Shown here: one piece after another, positions 43,736 through 44,292 of the stretch
How the letters are laid out: every line of letters starts with the position of its first letter
Numbering within the stretch: the first letter of the stretch is position 1
Source: Candidatus Gastranaerophilales bacterium
Lineage (GTDB): Bacteria; Cyanobacteriota; Vampirovibrionia; Gastranaerophilales; Gastranaerophilaceae
Assembly (NCBI GenBank): GCA_944326545.1
Contig: CALVEH010000012.1
Span: 1-44,292, forward strand
Length of the DNA stretch: 44,292 nt
Direction of reading: 5' to 3'
Program-made: the position numbers and the translations under genes
Notes under the pieces: model-generated
What the model saw: the letters and a program-made list of their open reading frames with translations, nothing else
Databases searched by the model: none
Told to the model about the DNA's origin: nothing

Positions 43736-44292
43736 AACGTTCCAAAACTACGATTTAAGGGATATAATGATGAGTGGAAACATTATAGGCTGAAAGATAT
43801 CGTGCAAATTTATGATGGAACTCACCAAACTCCTAATTATATTGATGATGGAATAAAATTTGTAAGTGTTGAAAATATTAATAACCTTGATAAAACAAAT
43901 AAATATATATCAAGAGAGGATTATGAAAAAGATTTCAAAATAAAACCTGAAATAAATGATATACTAATGACTAGAATTGGTGATATTGGAACCCCTGCAA
44001 TAATAAATACAAATGAAAGATACGCTTATTATGTTAGTTTGGCTTTATTAAAATCAAATTATGCAATTTTGTCTCCAAAGTTTTTGATTCAGCGAATTTC
44101 GTCAGAACAATTTCAGCATGAACTATGGAAAAGAACTTTGCATGTTGCATTTCCAAAGAAAATCAATAAATATGAGATTGGAGAATGTAATGTCTTTATA
44201 CCACCCTTACCCGAGCAAGAAAAAATTGCAGCATTTTTAACATTAATTGATAAAAAAATAGAAAAACAGAAAGAGCTTATAGAACTCCTCAA
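43736..44292 (+). CDS. hsdS: Type I restriction specificity subunit (HsdS), 5'-less and cut by window end
   Basis: The frame reads VPKLRFKGYNDEWKHYRLKD, the standard opening of an HsdS target-recognition half, and includes one TRD (DIVQIYDGTHQTPNYI; ILMTRIGDIG) and the conserved linker PPLPEQEKIAAFLTLIDKKI with a following coiled coil. There is no ATG, GTG or TTG start between the last stop (43652) and the homology start, so it is a silent cassette or gene fragment. The preserved frame argues for a storage cassette activated by recombination. The end is outside the window. Confidence 0.8.

Noticed and set aside
43629-43745. 39-codon N-terminal extension of the tyrosine recombinase
   Set aside because: The downstream ATG at 43628 has a strong GGAGG; the extension is antisense to the hsdS start region.

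Overview
The window comes from a low-GC bacterium with compact gene packing and many 4-14 bp overlaps. A flagellar export cluster with a fused C-ring protein, a C-terminal beta-barrel surface protein and the gene mix suggest a gut member of the Gastranaerophilales (Vampirovibrionia / 'Melainabacteria'). That placement is an inference from gene content, not proven by a marker gene. No rRNA, tRNA or CRISPR array was recognised.

Bases 1-28,960 look like chromosomal backbone: the C-terminal barrel of an autotransporter-like protein; a two-domain M16 peptidase; a rhodanese; an SF2 helicase; a minus-strand run (TPR lipoprotein-like secreted protein, metallo-beta-lactamase hydrolase, metallophosphoesterase, TlyA, TatD, HEAT-repeat protein, PheT); a plus-strand flagellar export operon (FliM/FliN-like protein, FliO, FliP, a C-terminally extended FliQ, a secretin-N-like 'pilus assembly' protein, FliR); then Pth, a double-XRE regulator and MnmE. 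A 1-kb gene-free stretch (22,136-23,135) carries three exact-period 90-bp repeats, other repeats and an orphan terminator. It is followed by TcdA, RmuC, a putative zinc protease, a Nfo-like TIM barrel and a formyltransferase.

Bases about 28,978-40,667 look like one integrated mobile element of about 11.7 kb. It carries a large serine recombinase at its right end, a II/X-type replication initiator, a second small serine recombinase, small phage/plasmid-like genes, and cargo: a single-chain restriction-modification enzyme flanked by two unrecognised genes. A 9-bp sequence shared by both ends gives, when the ends are joined on paper, a site with perfect 6-bp arms around a central AA, as expected for a serine-recombinase attP.

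Bases 40,704-44,292 hold another accessory segment: an ImmA/ImmR-like protease-repressor pair with two matching operators, a divergent two-gene operon (GIY-YIG-like protein and zinc-ribbon protein), a tyrosine recombinase, and a 5'-less hsdS reading frame that runs off the window. The last two look like a phase-variable type I restriction locus.

A recurring regulatory feature is a sigma70-like -10 box lying exactly 6 nt before the start codon of six genes that lack a Shine-Dalgarno sequence, in both backbone and element. This suggests leaderless transcripts.
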